The notes beneath the pieces are model-generated. The model made no database searches. It worked only from the letters and a program-made list of their open reading frames with translations, and had not been told where the DNA came from. Below, one piece after another: positions 26,747 through 34,637 of a DNA stretch of 64,000 nt (its first letter is position 1; every line of letters begins with the position of its first letter). The DNA is from Arthrobacter sp. SLBN-112 (GTDB taxonomy: Bacteria > Actinomycetota > Actinomycetes > Actinomycetales > Micrococcaceae): the NCBI RefSeq assembly GCF_006715225.1, contig NZ_VFMU01000001.1, forward strand, positions 1,426,001-1,490,000, written 5' to 3'. The position numbers and the translations under genes were made by a program.

Positions 26747-27283
26747 ATGAAAAGCATTCGGTCATGGCGATTTCTGGTTCCATCCTTACTCCTCACCGCG
26801 CTGCTCACATCATGTGGCGGCGATGAGGTGGCGGGTGGGCCGGGAACTGGGGAACCCAAGGCGACCTCCGCGAGCCCAACTCCTGGGTTTGCCAGCAGCC
26901 CCGTGACAGAAGGCGGCCCGGTAGCGTGCGTTGATTGGGTTCGGTTCGAGACCCCTCAGGACCAATACGACAAGGCCCCCGTGGTCCTCATCGGAAAGTC
27001 TGTAAGCCAGGCCGGCGAGAGCACGATTTACGGTTCCAAAGCCACCACTCACCTCATTGAAGTAGAGCGGGTTCTCAAAGGAGACCCCGGAGATGGGAAC
27101 CTGCGTATCTCCTCGATGCCCCCGACCTGCACTGTAGGAGAGACTTACCCGGATGGCGATCCGCTCGATACCGCTGAAAGAGTCATCATTTTTGCGACCG
27201 AGCACGGCGCTGAGTGGTTCACCATGACGCCGGCACGAGGGGTCATGTCTTTCCCTCAAGGCTCCAGCCTGCCCTTTCACTAG
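26747..27283 (+). CDS. Hypothetical lipoprotein
   Basis: This 178-residue predicted lipoprotein has a basic start (MKSIRSWR), a hydrophobic core and lipobox LLTSC, then a Thr/Ser/Pro linker. The folded part (VLIGKSVSQAG, HLIEVERVLKGD, YPDGDPLDTAERVIIF) alternates beta strands and has two further cysteines (VACVDW, PPTCTVG) that could pair. The pattern resembles small beta-barrel surface lipoproteins of actinobacteria, but no named family can be assigned. It is convergent with the MarR gene and marks the right side of the accessory segment. Confidence 0.7.
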   Translation: MKSIRSWRFLVPSLLLTALLTSCGGDEVAGGPGTGEPKATSASPTPGFASSPVTEGGPVACVDWVRFETPQDQYDKAPVVLIGKSVSQAGESTIYGSKATTHLIEVERVLKGDPGDGNLRISSMPPTCTVGETYPDGDPLDTAERVIIFATEHGAEWFTMTPARGVMSFPQGSSLPFH

Positions 27284-27328
27284 CGCCGTCACCGCGTGAG
27301 GAGTCCTATGGGAGCCCCACGGAGCTGC

Positions 27329-27796
27329 CTACTCCGCCGCACCCCACAGCGCTTTGCGGAGCAGCCGCTTCAACTCCTGCGACTCCTCGTCGGAAAGGCC
27401 GGCCAGCTGCTCGATTTCAGCTGCGTCCAGGGCCGCGCGGGCTTTGGTGTGCATCTTCCGCCCCTCGGCGGTGGAAACGATGATCTTGGCGCGCCGGTCG
27501 TGCTTCCCCTGCGCCCGCTCCACCAGCCCGCGCCGTTCCAGGTCGTCCACCAGCGTCACCACCTGGCTGGGGTCCAGGCTGAGGAAATCAGCCAGTTCCC
27601 GCTGCGTCGGCTCCAGCCCGCTGCACGCCAACGTCAGGACGGAGAAGGAGCGCTCGCGCAGGCCAAAGTCCGCCAGAGCCTTGTTGTTCAGGACCGAGCC
27701 CGCGGCATGCAGCTTGGCCAGCAGCAGGCCCACATCACTGCCGATCCTGGCGGCCGCAAGGCGCGGGGTCTGAACATCTGTGCCCAAGGTGGCCAT
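27329..27796 (-). CDS. MarR family transcriptional regulator
   Basis: This 155-residue regulator has a central winged helix (TQRELADFLSLDPSQVVTLVDDLERRGLVER, then the DRRAK wing) and dimerisation helices at both ends. The start at 27796 (MATLGTDV) is preferred over an upstream in-frame ATG that would sit in the operator region. It is divergent from the SDR-led catabolic operon by 134 bp containing a promoter with an 8-bp inverted repeat across it. A repressor responding to an aromatic acid or CoA thioester would be typical; this is inferred. Confidence 0.9.
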   Translation of the reverse strand: MATLGTDVQTPRLAAARIGSDVGLLLAKLHAAGSVLNNKALADFGLRERSFSVLTLACSGLEPTQRELADFLSLDPSQVVTLVDDLERRGLVERAQGKHDRRAKIIVSTAEGRKMHTKARAALDAAEIEQLAGLSDEESQELKRLLRKALWGAAE

Positions 27797-27826
27797 CACA
27801 ACTCCGGTACTGGTAAAAAACAATCG

Positions 27827-27859
27827 TTGACTTTTTCAATGATCCGTAATTTCATTGAA
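27827..27859 (+). promoter_or_regulatory. Promoter with overlapping MarR-type operator
   Basis: TTGACT (27827-27832) and TTTCAT (27850-27855) are spaced by 17 bp, a plausible sigma-A promoter toward the SDR gene. A perfect 8-bp inverted repeat, TTCAATGA (27835-27842) and TCATTGAA (27852-27859), spans the spacer and -10. This is the placement expected for repression by the divergent MarR protein. Confidence 0.45.
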
Positions 27860-27930
27860 TCCAACAAGGATCTCACACCGCAGTGGGACCACCCCAACGG
27901 CTTCGGCCGGCGCATGCGAAGGAGCAGGCC

Positions 27931-28872
27931 ATGAGCTTGAACGGCAAGGTTGCAATCGTTACCGGGAGCGGGCAGGGCCTCGGCCTCGCCTACGCAAGGG
28001 AACTGGCCCGCCAGGGTGCCGCCGTCGTCATCAATGATGTGAACGCTGAGACGGCCGCCCAGGCAGTCGCACAGATCGAGGCCGACGGCGGACGGGCCAC
28101 CGCCGTGGTGGTTCCGGTGGGAAGCACGGACGCCGCCAAGGCCCTGGTGGCCGGGGCTGTTGATGCGTTTGGCCGGTTGGACATCCTTGTCACCAACGCC
28201 GGGATCCTGCGGGACAAGAGCATCCTGAAGATGACGGACGAGGACTTCGACGTGGTTATCAACGTCCACCTCAAGGGCACCTTCACCTGCGTCCGCGAGG
28301 CCTACGCCTACTTCAAGGAAAACAATGTCGCCGGCCGGATCATCACCATCGGCTCGCCCACGGGCCAGCGCGGCAACTTCGGCCAGACCAACTACGCGGC
28401 GGCCAAGGCCGGAATCGTGGGCATGGTCCGCACCTGGGCGCTGGAAATGAAGAAGGCCGGCGTGACCGTCAACAGCGTCATCCCGGTGGCCGCCACGGCC
28501 ATGACCAAGACGGTGCCCTACTTCCAGAAGGCAGTTGAGGCGGAGGAGCGCGGCGAGGCCATGCCGTCCTTCTTCCGCCACGCCCTTGGCTTTGGAACGG
28601 CCGACGACGTCTCCGGACTGGTTGCCTTCCTCGCCTCCGACGAGGCCGCCAACATCACCGGCCAGGCCATCGGCGCCGGCGGTGACCGGCTGCAGGTCTG
28701 GACCCATCCGGAAGCTGCCACCACCGAATACCGTGAGGGCGGCTGGAGTTATGAGGCGCTGCGGGACAACGCCGGCCAGCTGTTCAACCGGGACACCCTG
28801 CAAAGCTACGGCGAACAATTCCTGCCCCTGCCGGAAGAGCTCAAGCCCGCACAGCCGGCCGAGGCCCGCTGA
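27931..28872 (+). CDS. Short-chain dehydrogenase/reductase (FabG-like, probable 3-hydroxyacyl-CoA dehydrogenase)
   Basis: This 313-residue SDR has the TGSGQGLG nucleotide-binding motif near residue 12, NAGILRD, a catalytic Ser in IGSPTG and Tyr-x3-Lys in TNYAAAKAG. It is about 60 residues longer than a classic FabG, with a C-terminal extension (AGGDRLQVW and EGGWSYEAL) as seen in peroxisomal-MFE-like dehydrogenases. Start at 27931 has an AAGGAG site. It leads the operon with amidohydrolase, acyl-CoA dehydrogenase and MaoC hydratase, so oxidation of a 3-hydroxyacyl-CoA is the probable role. Confidence 0.88.
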   Translation: MSLNGKVAIVTGSGQGLGLAYARELARQGAAVVINDVNAETAAQAVAQIEADGGRATAVVVPVGSTDAAKALVAGAVDAFGRLDILVTNAGILRDKSILKMTDEDFDVVINVHLKGTFTCVREAYAYFKENNVAGRIITIGSPTGQRGNFGQTNYAAAKAGIVGMVRTWALEMKKAGVTVNSVIPVAATAMTKTVPYFQKAVEAEERGEAMPSFFRHALGFGTADDVSGLVAFLASDEAANITGQAIGAGGDRLQVWTHPEAATTEYREGGWSYEALRDNAGQLFNRDTLQSYGEQFLPLPEELKPAQPAEAR

Positions 28873-28874
28873 CC

Positions 28875-29765
28875 ATGGCTGACCGTTACGAGCTGGGCAT
28901 CGACCCAGCGAAGCTCGACGCAATCGACATGCATGTCCACCTCGAGGTGGACAGCTGCGGCCACGGGTCCCTGCCGGAGGCCCTGACCGAGGCATCGGCC
29001 AAGTACTTCAAGGCCGAGGACCGCACCCCGTCCCTGGACCGGATCGCCGAGGTCTACCGCGAACTGAACATGGCCGCCGTCGTGTTCACCGTGGACGCCC
29101 GTACCCAGCTCAAGCACGAACCCAACAGCATCCCTGAGCTGATCGCCGGCGCCGCCCGGAACAATGACGTCCTGATTCCGTTCGGCAGCGTAGATCCGCG
29201 TACTGGCGAGGACGCGATCGCCGGTGCCAAGCACCAGGCCATCGAGCTCGGCGCGCGCGGCTTCAAGTTCCACCCGTCCCTGCAGGGCTTCGATCCCTCC
29301 AACGAGCGCTTCTACCCGCTGTGGGAGACGCTCCAGGAACTGGGCCTGCCGGCCATCTTCCACACCGGACAGAACGGCATGGGCGCCGGCCTGCCCGGCG
29401 GCTACGGCATCAAGCTCGCCTACTCCAACCCGCTGCTCCTGGACGCGGTGGCCGCGGACTTCCCGGGCCTGCAGATCATCATGGCCCACCCCTCCGTGCC
29501 CTGGCAGGACGAGGCAAACTCCATCGCCACGCACAAGGCGAACGTGTTCATCGACCTCTCCGGCTGGTCGCCCAAGTACTTCCCGGAGTCCCTGGTGAAG
29601 GCCTCCAACTCCTACCTGCAGGACAAGGTGCTGTTCGGCACCGACTTCCCGCTGATCACCCCGCAGAAGTGGCTGGGCGCCTTCGCGGACCTGCCCCTGA
29701 AGGACGAGGTCCGGCCCAAGATCCTCAAGCACAACGCGGTCCGCCTCCTCGGGCTGGGCGGCTGA
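28875..29765 (+). CDS. Amidohydrolase-2 family metal-dependent hydrolase/decarboxylase
   Basis: This 296-residue TIM-barrel enzyme of the ACMSD/gamma-resorcylate decarboxylase-like group has metal ligands in DMHVHLE, GFKFHPS, FHTGQNG, AHPSVPW and the final Asp of FGTDFP. Start follows the SDR stop by two bases and the acyl-CoA dehydrogenase starts one base after its stop, so it is firmly in the operon. In such clusters these proteins hydrolyse ring-cleavage products or decarboxylate phenolic acids. The exact reaction cannot be read from sequence. Confidence 0.88.
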   Translation: MADRYELGIDPAKLDAIDMHVHLEVDSCGHGSLPEALTEASAKYFKAEDRTPSLDRIAEVYRELNMAAVVFTVDARTQLKHEPNSIPELIAGAARNNDVLIPFGSVDPRTGEDAIAGAKHQAIELGARGFKFHPSLQGFDPSNERFYPLWETLQELGLPAIFHTGQNGMGAGLPGGYGIKLAYSNPLLLDAVAADFPGLQIIMAHPSVPWQDEANSIATHKANVFIDLSGWSPKYFPESLVKASNSYLQDKVLFGTDFPLITPQKWLGAFADLPLKDEVRPKILKHNAVRLLGLGG

Positions 29766-29766
29766 G

Positions 29767-30981
29767 ATGAACAGCTTGACGACGACGGCACCCGGCCTGG
29801 GTGCGCGCCTCTACTCCGCAGCGGACTGGTACGACGCCGAGTCCCTGCTCACGCAGGACGAGCGCCAGGTCCTGGCCCGGCTCCGGGACTTCCTGGACCG
29901 CGAAGCGAAACCCCTTCTGGCCGACTACTGGGAGCGGGGTGAGTTCCCGGAGCAGCTCGCCCGGCCGCTGATCGACCTGGACCTCATGGAACCCGCGGAA
30001 CTCACTGTGGACGGGCCTGCCCGCGGGATCTACCAGGGCTTCCGGATCTTCGAACTCGCCCGCACCGACGCCTCCCTGGCCACCTGGTACACGGCCCAGG
30101 CCGGCCTGTTCCGCACCGCCATCCGCGTCGGCGCTTCCGAAGACCAGCAGGGCGAGTGGATGCCAAAGGTCATCGACTTCTCGCTCAAAGGCGTCTTCTC
30201 CCTCACGGAACCGGAGTCGGGCTCGGACATCGCCGGTGGACTGTCCACCACAGCCCGCCGTGAAAGCGACGGCAGCTGGATCCTGGACGGTGCCAAGCGC
30301 TGGATCGGCGGCGCCGCCACCGCTGACGTCCTGGCCGTGTTCGCCCGGGACGCCGCCGACGGGCAGGTCAAGGCCTTCCTGGTGGACCGGACCACGGACG
30401 GCGTCACCCTGGAGAAAATCCACGGGAAGACCTCGCTGCGGATGATGCAGAACGCCCACATCACCCTGACAGGCGTCCGCGTCCCGGAGTCCATGCGCCT
30501 GCACAACGTGAACTCCTTCAAGGACGTCGCGGCGATGCTCCGGGCCATGCGTTCGGACGTTGCCTGGATTGCCACCGGCATCGCCGCCGGTGCGTTCGAA
30601 GCCGCCCTGGCCTACGTCAATGAGCGTCAGCAGTTCGGCCGCAGCCTCGGATCCTTCCAGCTGGTCCAGGAGAAACTGGCCCGCATGCTGGGAAACGTCA
30701 CCGCGTCCCTCTCCCTTGTGGTCCGGCTCACCGAGCAGCAGGCCAAGGGCATCTACCGTGACCAGGACTCGGCCCTGGCCAAGATGCAGACGTCCCTGTT
30801 CATGCGCGACACCGTTGCCCTGGCCCGCGAAGTAGTGGGCGGCAACGGCATCACCCTTGCCACCGACGTCGCACGCTTCCATGCCGACGCTGAGGCCGTG
30901 TACTCCTACGAAGGCACCCACGACATCAATGCCCTCATCATCGGCCGCGCCCTCACCGGCGAAAGCGCCTTCACCCGCTGA
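29767..30981 (+). CDS. Acyl-CoA dehydrogenase, glutaryl-CoA-dehydrogenase-like
   Basis: This 404-residue FAD enzyme has SLTEPESGSD, KRWIGGAA and the C-terminal catalytic Glu in YEGTHDINALIIGRALTG. That last segment is characteristic of the glutaryl-CoA dehydrogenase branch. However, the region equivalent to the glutarate-binding Arg (YRS in GCDH) reads SLAT, so the carboxylate-recognising Arg appears absent and the substrate is probably a different acyl-CoA. It is cotranscribed with SDR and MaoC genes. Reaction: alpha,beta-dehydrogenation of an acyl-CoA with electrons passed to ETF. Confidence 0.9.
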   Translation: MNSLTTTAPGLGARLYSAADWYDAESLLTQDERQVLARLRDFLDREAKPLLADYWERGEFPEQLARPLIDLDLMEPAELTVDGPARGIYQGFRIFELARTDASLATWYTAQAGLFRTAIRVGASEDQQGEWMPKVIDFSLKGVFSLTEPESGSDIAGGLSTTARRESDGSWILDGAKRWIGGAATADVLAVFARDAADGQVKAFLVDRTTDGVTLEKIHGKTSLRMMQNAHITLTGVRVPESMRLHNVNSFKDVAAMLRAMRSDVAWIATGIAAGAFEAALAYVNERQQFGRSLGSFQLVQEKLARMLGNVTASLSLVVRLTEQQAKGIYRDQDSALAKMQTSLFMRDTVALAREVVGGNGITLATDVARFHADAEAVYSYEGTHDINALIIGRALTGESAFTR

Positions 30982-31024
30982 ACCACACCTTCCTCACCCA
31001 ACAAGCAACTGCCAGGAGGCAACG

Positions 31025-31480
31025 ATGCCCAATCTCGTCGTCGATTTCGACACCCTGCTCACCCTGTCCGGCAAGGACCTCGGCACCACCGACTACCGCC
31101 AAATCACCCAGGGACAAATCAACCTGTTCGCCGACGCCACCGACGACCAGCAATGGATCCACACCGATCCCGAACGCGCCAAGGACGGCCCGTTCGGCGC
31201 CCCCATCGCCCACGGTTTCCTCACGCTGTCCCTGATCATCCCGTTCTGGGGCGAGCTGTTCGACGTTGACGGCGTCACCACCAAGGTCAATTACGGCCTG
31301 GACAAAGTCCGCTTCACCTCACCGGTCACCGTGGGCTCCAAGGTCCGCATGCACGCCACCATCGCAGACGTCACCGAGGTCAAGGGCGGTGCACAGATCA
31401 AGGTCAACGCCACCATCGAAATCGAAGGCCAGGAACGCCCCGCCGTCGTGGCCGAATTCCTGGCCCGCTTCTACAAGTAA
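31025..31480 (+). CDS. MaoC-family enoyl-CoA hydratase 2
   Basis: This 151-residue hot-dog-fold hydratase has the hydratase-2 signature: FADATDDQQWIHTD, with catalytic Asp and His, and GAPIAHGFLTLSL. The start at 31025 has a strong AGGAGG site. It would hydrate the enoyl-CoA made by the preceding dehydrogenase to a 3-hydroxyacyl-CoA that the SDR oxidises. A 17-bp tandem near-duplication covers its stop codon. Confidence 0.9.
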   Translation: MPNLVVDFDTLLTLSGKDLGTTDYRQITQGQINLFADATDDQQWIHTDPERAKDGPFGAPIAHGFLTLSLIIPFWGELFDVDGVTTKVNYGLDKVRFTSPVTVGSKVRMHATIADVTEVKGGAQIKVNATIEIEGQERPAVVAEFLARFYK

Positions 31481-31502
31481 GCCGCTTCGACAAGTAAGCC
31501 GC
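31469..31502 (+). repeat. 17-bp tandem duplication across the MaoC stop codon
   Basis: TTCTACAAGTAAGCCGC (31469-31485), the 3' end of the MaoC gene, is repeated immediately as TTCGACAAGTAAGCCGC with one base changed. The duplication reproduces the last codons and the stop downstream of the real stop. Confidence 0.7.
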
Positions 31503-31530
31503 ACCAGCGGCAGGAACCCTTCACAACACC

Positions 31531-31554
31531 GGCGGCGCCCCTTTCGGCGCCGCC
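31531..31554 (+). terminator. Hairpin between MaoC and MFS genes
   Basis: GGCGGCGCC (31531-31539) and GGCGCCGCC (31546-31554) form a 9-bp GC-rich stem with a 6-base loop (CCTTTC). No T-run follows, so it may only partly terminate or may stabilise the upstream message. Confidence 0.45.
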
Positions 31555-31615
31555 TCCGCAGGCAACCCCAAAAACCCTTCCTCCGTACCCCATCCCTCCG
31601 TCCCTAGGAACAGCC

Positions 31616-32962
31616 ATGTCCGGACACACCACGCTCGCACCTGCGGGCACGGCCGCCAAGCGCAAGGAAGCGCGCACGGTCATCCTGTCCAGCTATCTGG
31701 GCAGCACCATCGAGTTCTACGACTTCCTGCTGTACGCCACGGCCGCAGCAGTAGCCTTCCCCAAGGTCTTCTTCACCGGAACGGACGAATGGGTGGGCGT
31801 GGTGGCCGCCTACGCCACCTTCGCCGCCGGATACGTTGCCAGGCCGCTGGGCGGCGTGATCTTTGGCCACTTCGGCGACAAGGTGGGCCGCAAGGGGATG
31901 CTGATCATCTCCATGGCCATGATGGGCATCGCCTCCACCCTCATCGGCCTGATTCCCGGCGCCGGCGTGATCGGGCCGTGGGGCGCCGTCATCCTGGTGC
32001 TGCTGCGCGTCTGCCAGGGCATCGCCGTCGGCGGTGAATGGGGCGGTGCAGCGCTCATGGCGCTGGAGCACGCGGATCCCAAACGCCGCGGCTTCGCAGC
32101 CTCCTTCGTCAACGCCGGCGCCCCCACCGGCGCCGTGCTGGGCACCGTGGTGATGGGCATCTTCTCGGCCCTGCCGCAGGATGCGTTCCTGGCCTGGGGC
32201 TGGCGGGTGCCGTTCCTGCTGTCCTTCGTGCTCCTGATCGTTGGCATGTTAGTCCGCCTCCGGGTCTCCGAAAGCCCCATCTTCGCCGAGGCCGTGGCCA
32301 AGGAAGACGCCCAAGGCGCCAAGCGCAAGATCCCGCTGCTGGACGTGCTGCGCCGGCCCAAGGCACTGATCATGATCATGTTCGCCGGTGCCGCCGGATT
32401 CGGCCTCCAGGTGGTGCTGCCCACGTTCTCGGTGACGTACGCCGTCTCTAAGGGGGCACCGCAACAGGGCGTGCTCTACGCCTTCGCCGGCGCCTCGGCC
32501 ATCTCCATCATCTTCGTGCTTCTGGGCGGCCGCCTGTCCGACCGGCTCGGCAGCCTGTCCGACCGGCTCGGCCGCCGGCCCGTGATGATCGCCGGACTGG
32601 CCCTTTTCATCGCCTACCTGTTCCCCATGTTCGGCATGCTGGGATCCGGCAACGTCGGCCTTGTCTTCCTGGCCTTCACCGTGGCACTGGTCCTGCACTC
32701 ATGCCTGTACGGGCCGCTGGCAGCCTTCGTCTCCGAACAGTTCGGCACCACGTCCCGCTACACCGGCGCAGCCGTCGGCTACCAGCTGGCCACCCTCGTC
32801 GGCGCCGGCTTCACCCCGGGCATCATCGCCGGACTCTACAAGGACTCCGGCCAGAGCATCATCCCGGTGGTGGTGTTCCTGTCCGTCATGGCACTGGTCT
32901 CGATTGTCTTCATCGCCCTGACGCGGGAGTCTAAGAACAACGACCTCACCACGGTCCGTTAG
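31616..32962 (+). CDS. MFS transporter, metabolite:H+ symporter (MHS) family
   Basis: This 448-residue, 12-helix proton symporter of the ShiA/KgtP/ProP type has the MHS start GSTIEFYDFLLY, RPLGGVIFGHFGDKVGRK (motif A) and QGIAVGGEWGGA. In the second-half motif A loop the sequence LSDRLGSLSDRLGRRP contains an in-frame 7-residue duplication compared with the usual single LSDRxGRRP. It probably imports the carboxylic acid substrate of the operon. The acyl-CoA ligase starts 7 bp downstream. Confidence 0.9.
   Translation: MSGHTTLAPAGTAAKRKEARTVILSSYLGSTIEFYDFLLYATAAAVAFPKVFFTGTDEWVGVVAAYATFAAGYVARPLGGVIFGHFGDKVGRKGMLIISMAMMGIASTLIGLIPGAGVIGPWGAVILVLLRVCQGIAVGGEWGGAALMALEHADPKRRGFAASFVNAGAPTGAVLGTVVMGIFSALPQDAFLAWGWRVPFLLSFVLLIVGMLVRLRVSESPIFAEAVAKEDAQGAKRKIPLLDVLRRPKALIMIMFAGAAGFGLQVVLPTFSVTYAVSKGAPQQGVLYAFAGASAISIIFVLLGGRLSDRLGSLSDRLGRRPVMIAGLALFIAYLFPMFGMLGSGNVGLVFLAFTVALVLHSCLYGPLAAFVSEQFGTTSRYTGAAVGYQLATLVGAGFTPGIIAGLYKDSGQSIIPVVVFLSVMALVSIVFIALTRESKNNDLTTVR
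32534..32575 (+). repeat. In-frame 21-bp tandem duplication inside the MFS gene
   Basis: Two consecutive 21-bp units begin with CTGTCCGACCGGCTCGGC; the last codon differs (AGC versus CGC). They encode LSDRLGS then LSDRLGR in the cytoplasmic motif A loop between helices 8 and 9. Confidence 0.75.
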
Positions 32963-32969
32963 GAGAACC

Positions 32970-34547
32970 ATGGACAACAACGGAGTTGGATCCTGGCTGC
33001 AGCGCCGCCGCCGGAAGTCGGGCGCCAAGCCAGCCCTCCTGTCCGGTGCCGGCGCCTTGAGCTACCAAGAGCTGGCCGAAAGGGCCGACCGCCTGGCCAA
33101 CGCACTCCGGGACAGGGGAGTGGCAAAGGGTGACCGGGTGGCCTACCTGGGCGAGAACCACCCTTCCTTAGTGGAAACGTTCTTTGCCTGCGGCCTCCTG
33201 GGCGCCATCTTCGTGCCGCTGAACACCCGGCTCGCGCCGCCCGAACTGCAGTTCCAGCTTCAGGATTCCGGAGCCCGGCTCCTGGTCAACGCCGGCGTCC
33301 TTGAGGCGTCCGCCACTGCCGCGCTGGAAGGGACCGGTGTCACCCACCGCCTGGTGGTAACGCCCGACGGCGGGACGGAACCTTCGGCCGCCACGTCACC
33401 GGCCGCCGTCGGACCCTCTGAAGTGCCTCCGTGCGAGGCGACGCCCTATGAGGAGGCGCTGCAGGCATCGGCGCCGGATCCCGTCGACGTGGCCGTGGGG
33501 CACGATGACGGGGCGATGATCCTCTACACCTCGGGGACCACCGGCAAGCCCAAGGGCGCCCTGCTGACCCACGGGAACATCACGTGGAACTGCATCAACA
33601 CCATCGTGGACATGGACCTGAGCCGCAATGACGTGGCATTGATGATCTCGCCGCTGTTCCATGTGGCATCGCTGGACATGGGCCTGCTGCCGATGTTGCT
33701 CAAGGGCGCCACCGTGGTGCTGGAGGCAAAGTTCGATCCCGCCAGGGTCCTGGAGCTGATCCAGGAGCACAAGGTGACCACGCTCAACGGGGTGCCCACC
33801 ACGTTCCAGCTGCTCTGCGAGCATCCAGGCTGGGCGGCGGCGGACCTCAGCTCCCTGGACAAGCTCACGTGCGGTGGCTCCGCCATTCCCCGCCGCGTCC
33901 TGGACGCGTACGAGGACCGCGGGATCGGGTTCACCAGCTGCTACGGCATGACCGAAACGGCGCCCGGCGTCACCATGCTCCCGGTTAACAAGTCCAGGGA
34001 GAAGGCCGGCTCGGCGGGCCTGCCGCACTTCTTCACTGACGTCCGGATCGCCGATCCCATGGGCGGCGCAGTGGCTCCCGGCGAGGTAGGGGAGATCCAG
34101 ATTTCCGGTCCCAACGTGATCAAGGAGTACTGGAACCGGCCGGAGGCCACCGCCGGGAGCTACGCTGACGGGCACTGGTTCCGTTCCGGGGACATGGGCT
34201 ACCGGGACCAGGAAGGCTTCCTGTTCGTCTCGGACCGGCTCAAGGACATGATCATCTCCGGCGGGGAAAACATCTACCCCGCGGAGGTGGAAGCAGTCAT
34301 CGCGGAGCATGCTTCGGTCAGCAGCGTGGCGGTCATCGGTGTCAGCGATGACAAATGGGGCGAGGTGCCACAGGCGATCGTGACCCTCCGCGAAGGCGAA
34401 TCGTTGACGGAGGAGCAACTGCGGAGCTTCCTGGACGGCCGGCTGGCCCGCTACAAGATCCCCACGTCCCTGGTGGTGGTGGCGGACATGCCCCGCACGG
34501 CCAGCGGCAAGATCCGGAAAATGGAGCTCCGCAAGCAAGTCCATTAA
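32970..34547 (+). CDS. AMP-dependent acyl-CoA ligase (FadD-like)
   Basis: This 525-residue ANL-superfamily enzyme has P-loop YTSGTTGKPKG, YGMTETAPG, the hinge and core SGGENIYPAEVE, and the C-terminal catalytic Lys in ASGKIRKMEL. It activates a carboxylic acid to its CoA thioester at the start of the operon's pathway, after import by the MFS protein 7 bp upstream. A low-complexity Pro/Ser/Thr insertion at residues 130-150 is unusual but falls in a surface loop. Acid substrate is unknown (medium-chain, aromatic or terpenoid all possible). Confidence 0.9.
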   Translation: MDNNGVGSWLQRRRRKSGAKPALLSGAGALSYQELAERADRLANALRDRGVAKGDRVAYLGENHPSLVETFFACGLLGAIFVPLNTRLAPPELQFQLQDSGARLLVNAGVLEASATAALEGTGVTHRLVVTPDGGTEPSAATSPAAVGPSEVPPCEATPYEEALQASAPDPVDVAVGHDDGAMILYTSGTTGKPKGALLTHGNITWNCINTIVDMDLSRNDVALMISPLFHVASLDMGLLPMLLKGATVVLEAKFDPARVLELIQEHKVTTLNGVPTTFQLLCEHPGWAAADLSSLDKLTCGGSAIPRRVLDAYEDRGIGFTSCYGMTETAPGVTMLPVNKSREKAGSAGLPHFFTDVRIADPMGGAVAPGEVGEIQISGPNVIKEYWNRPEATAGSYADGHWFRSGDMGYRDQEGFLFVSDRLKDMIISGGENIYPAEVEAVIAEHASVSSVAVIGVSDDKWGEVPQAIVTLREGESLTEEQLRSFLDGRLARYKIPTSLVVVADMPRTASGKIRKMELRKQVH

Positions 34548-34562
34548 CAAGCCCGGCAGGCC

Positions 34563-34615
34563 GTATGGTTCCGCCGTTGTTTACCCTTACCGGTCATCAA
34601 TTGGCGGAACCATAC
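34563..34615. promoter_or_regulatory. 13-bp inverted repeat upstream of BASS transporter
   Basis: GTATGGTTCCGCC (34563-34575) and GGCGGAACCATAC (34603-34615) are exact inverted copies separated by 27 bp. The AT-containing arms and lack of a T-run argue against a simple terminator. Two operator half-sites or an RNA stem controlling the downstream gene are more likely. Confidence 0.5.
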
Positions 34616-34637
34616 CAGCCAGTGCCAGCATGGTTGG

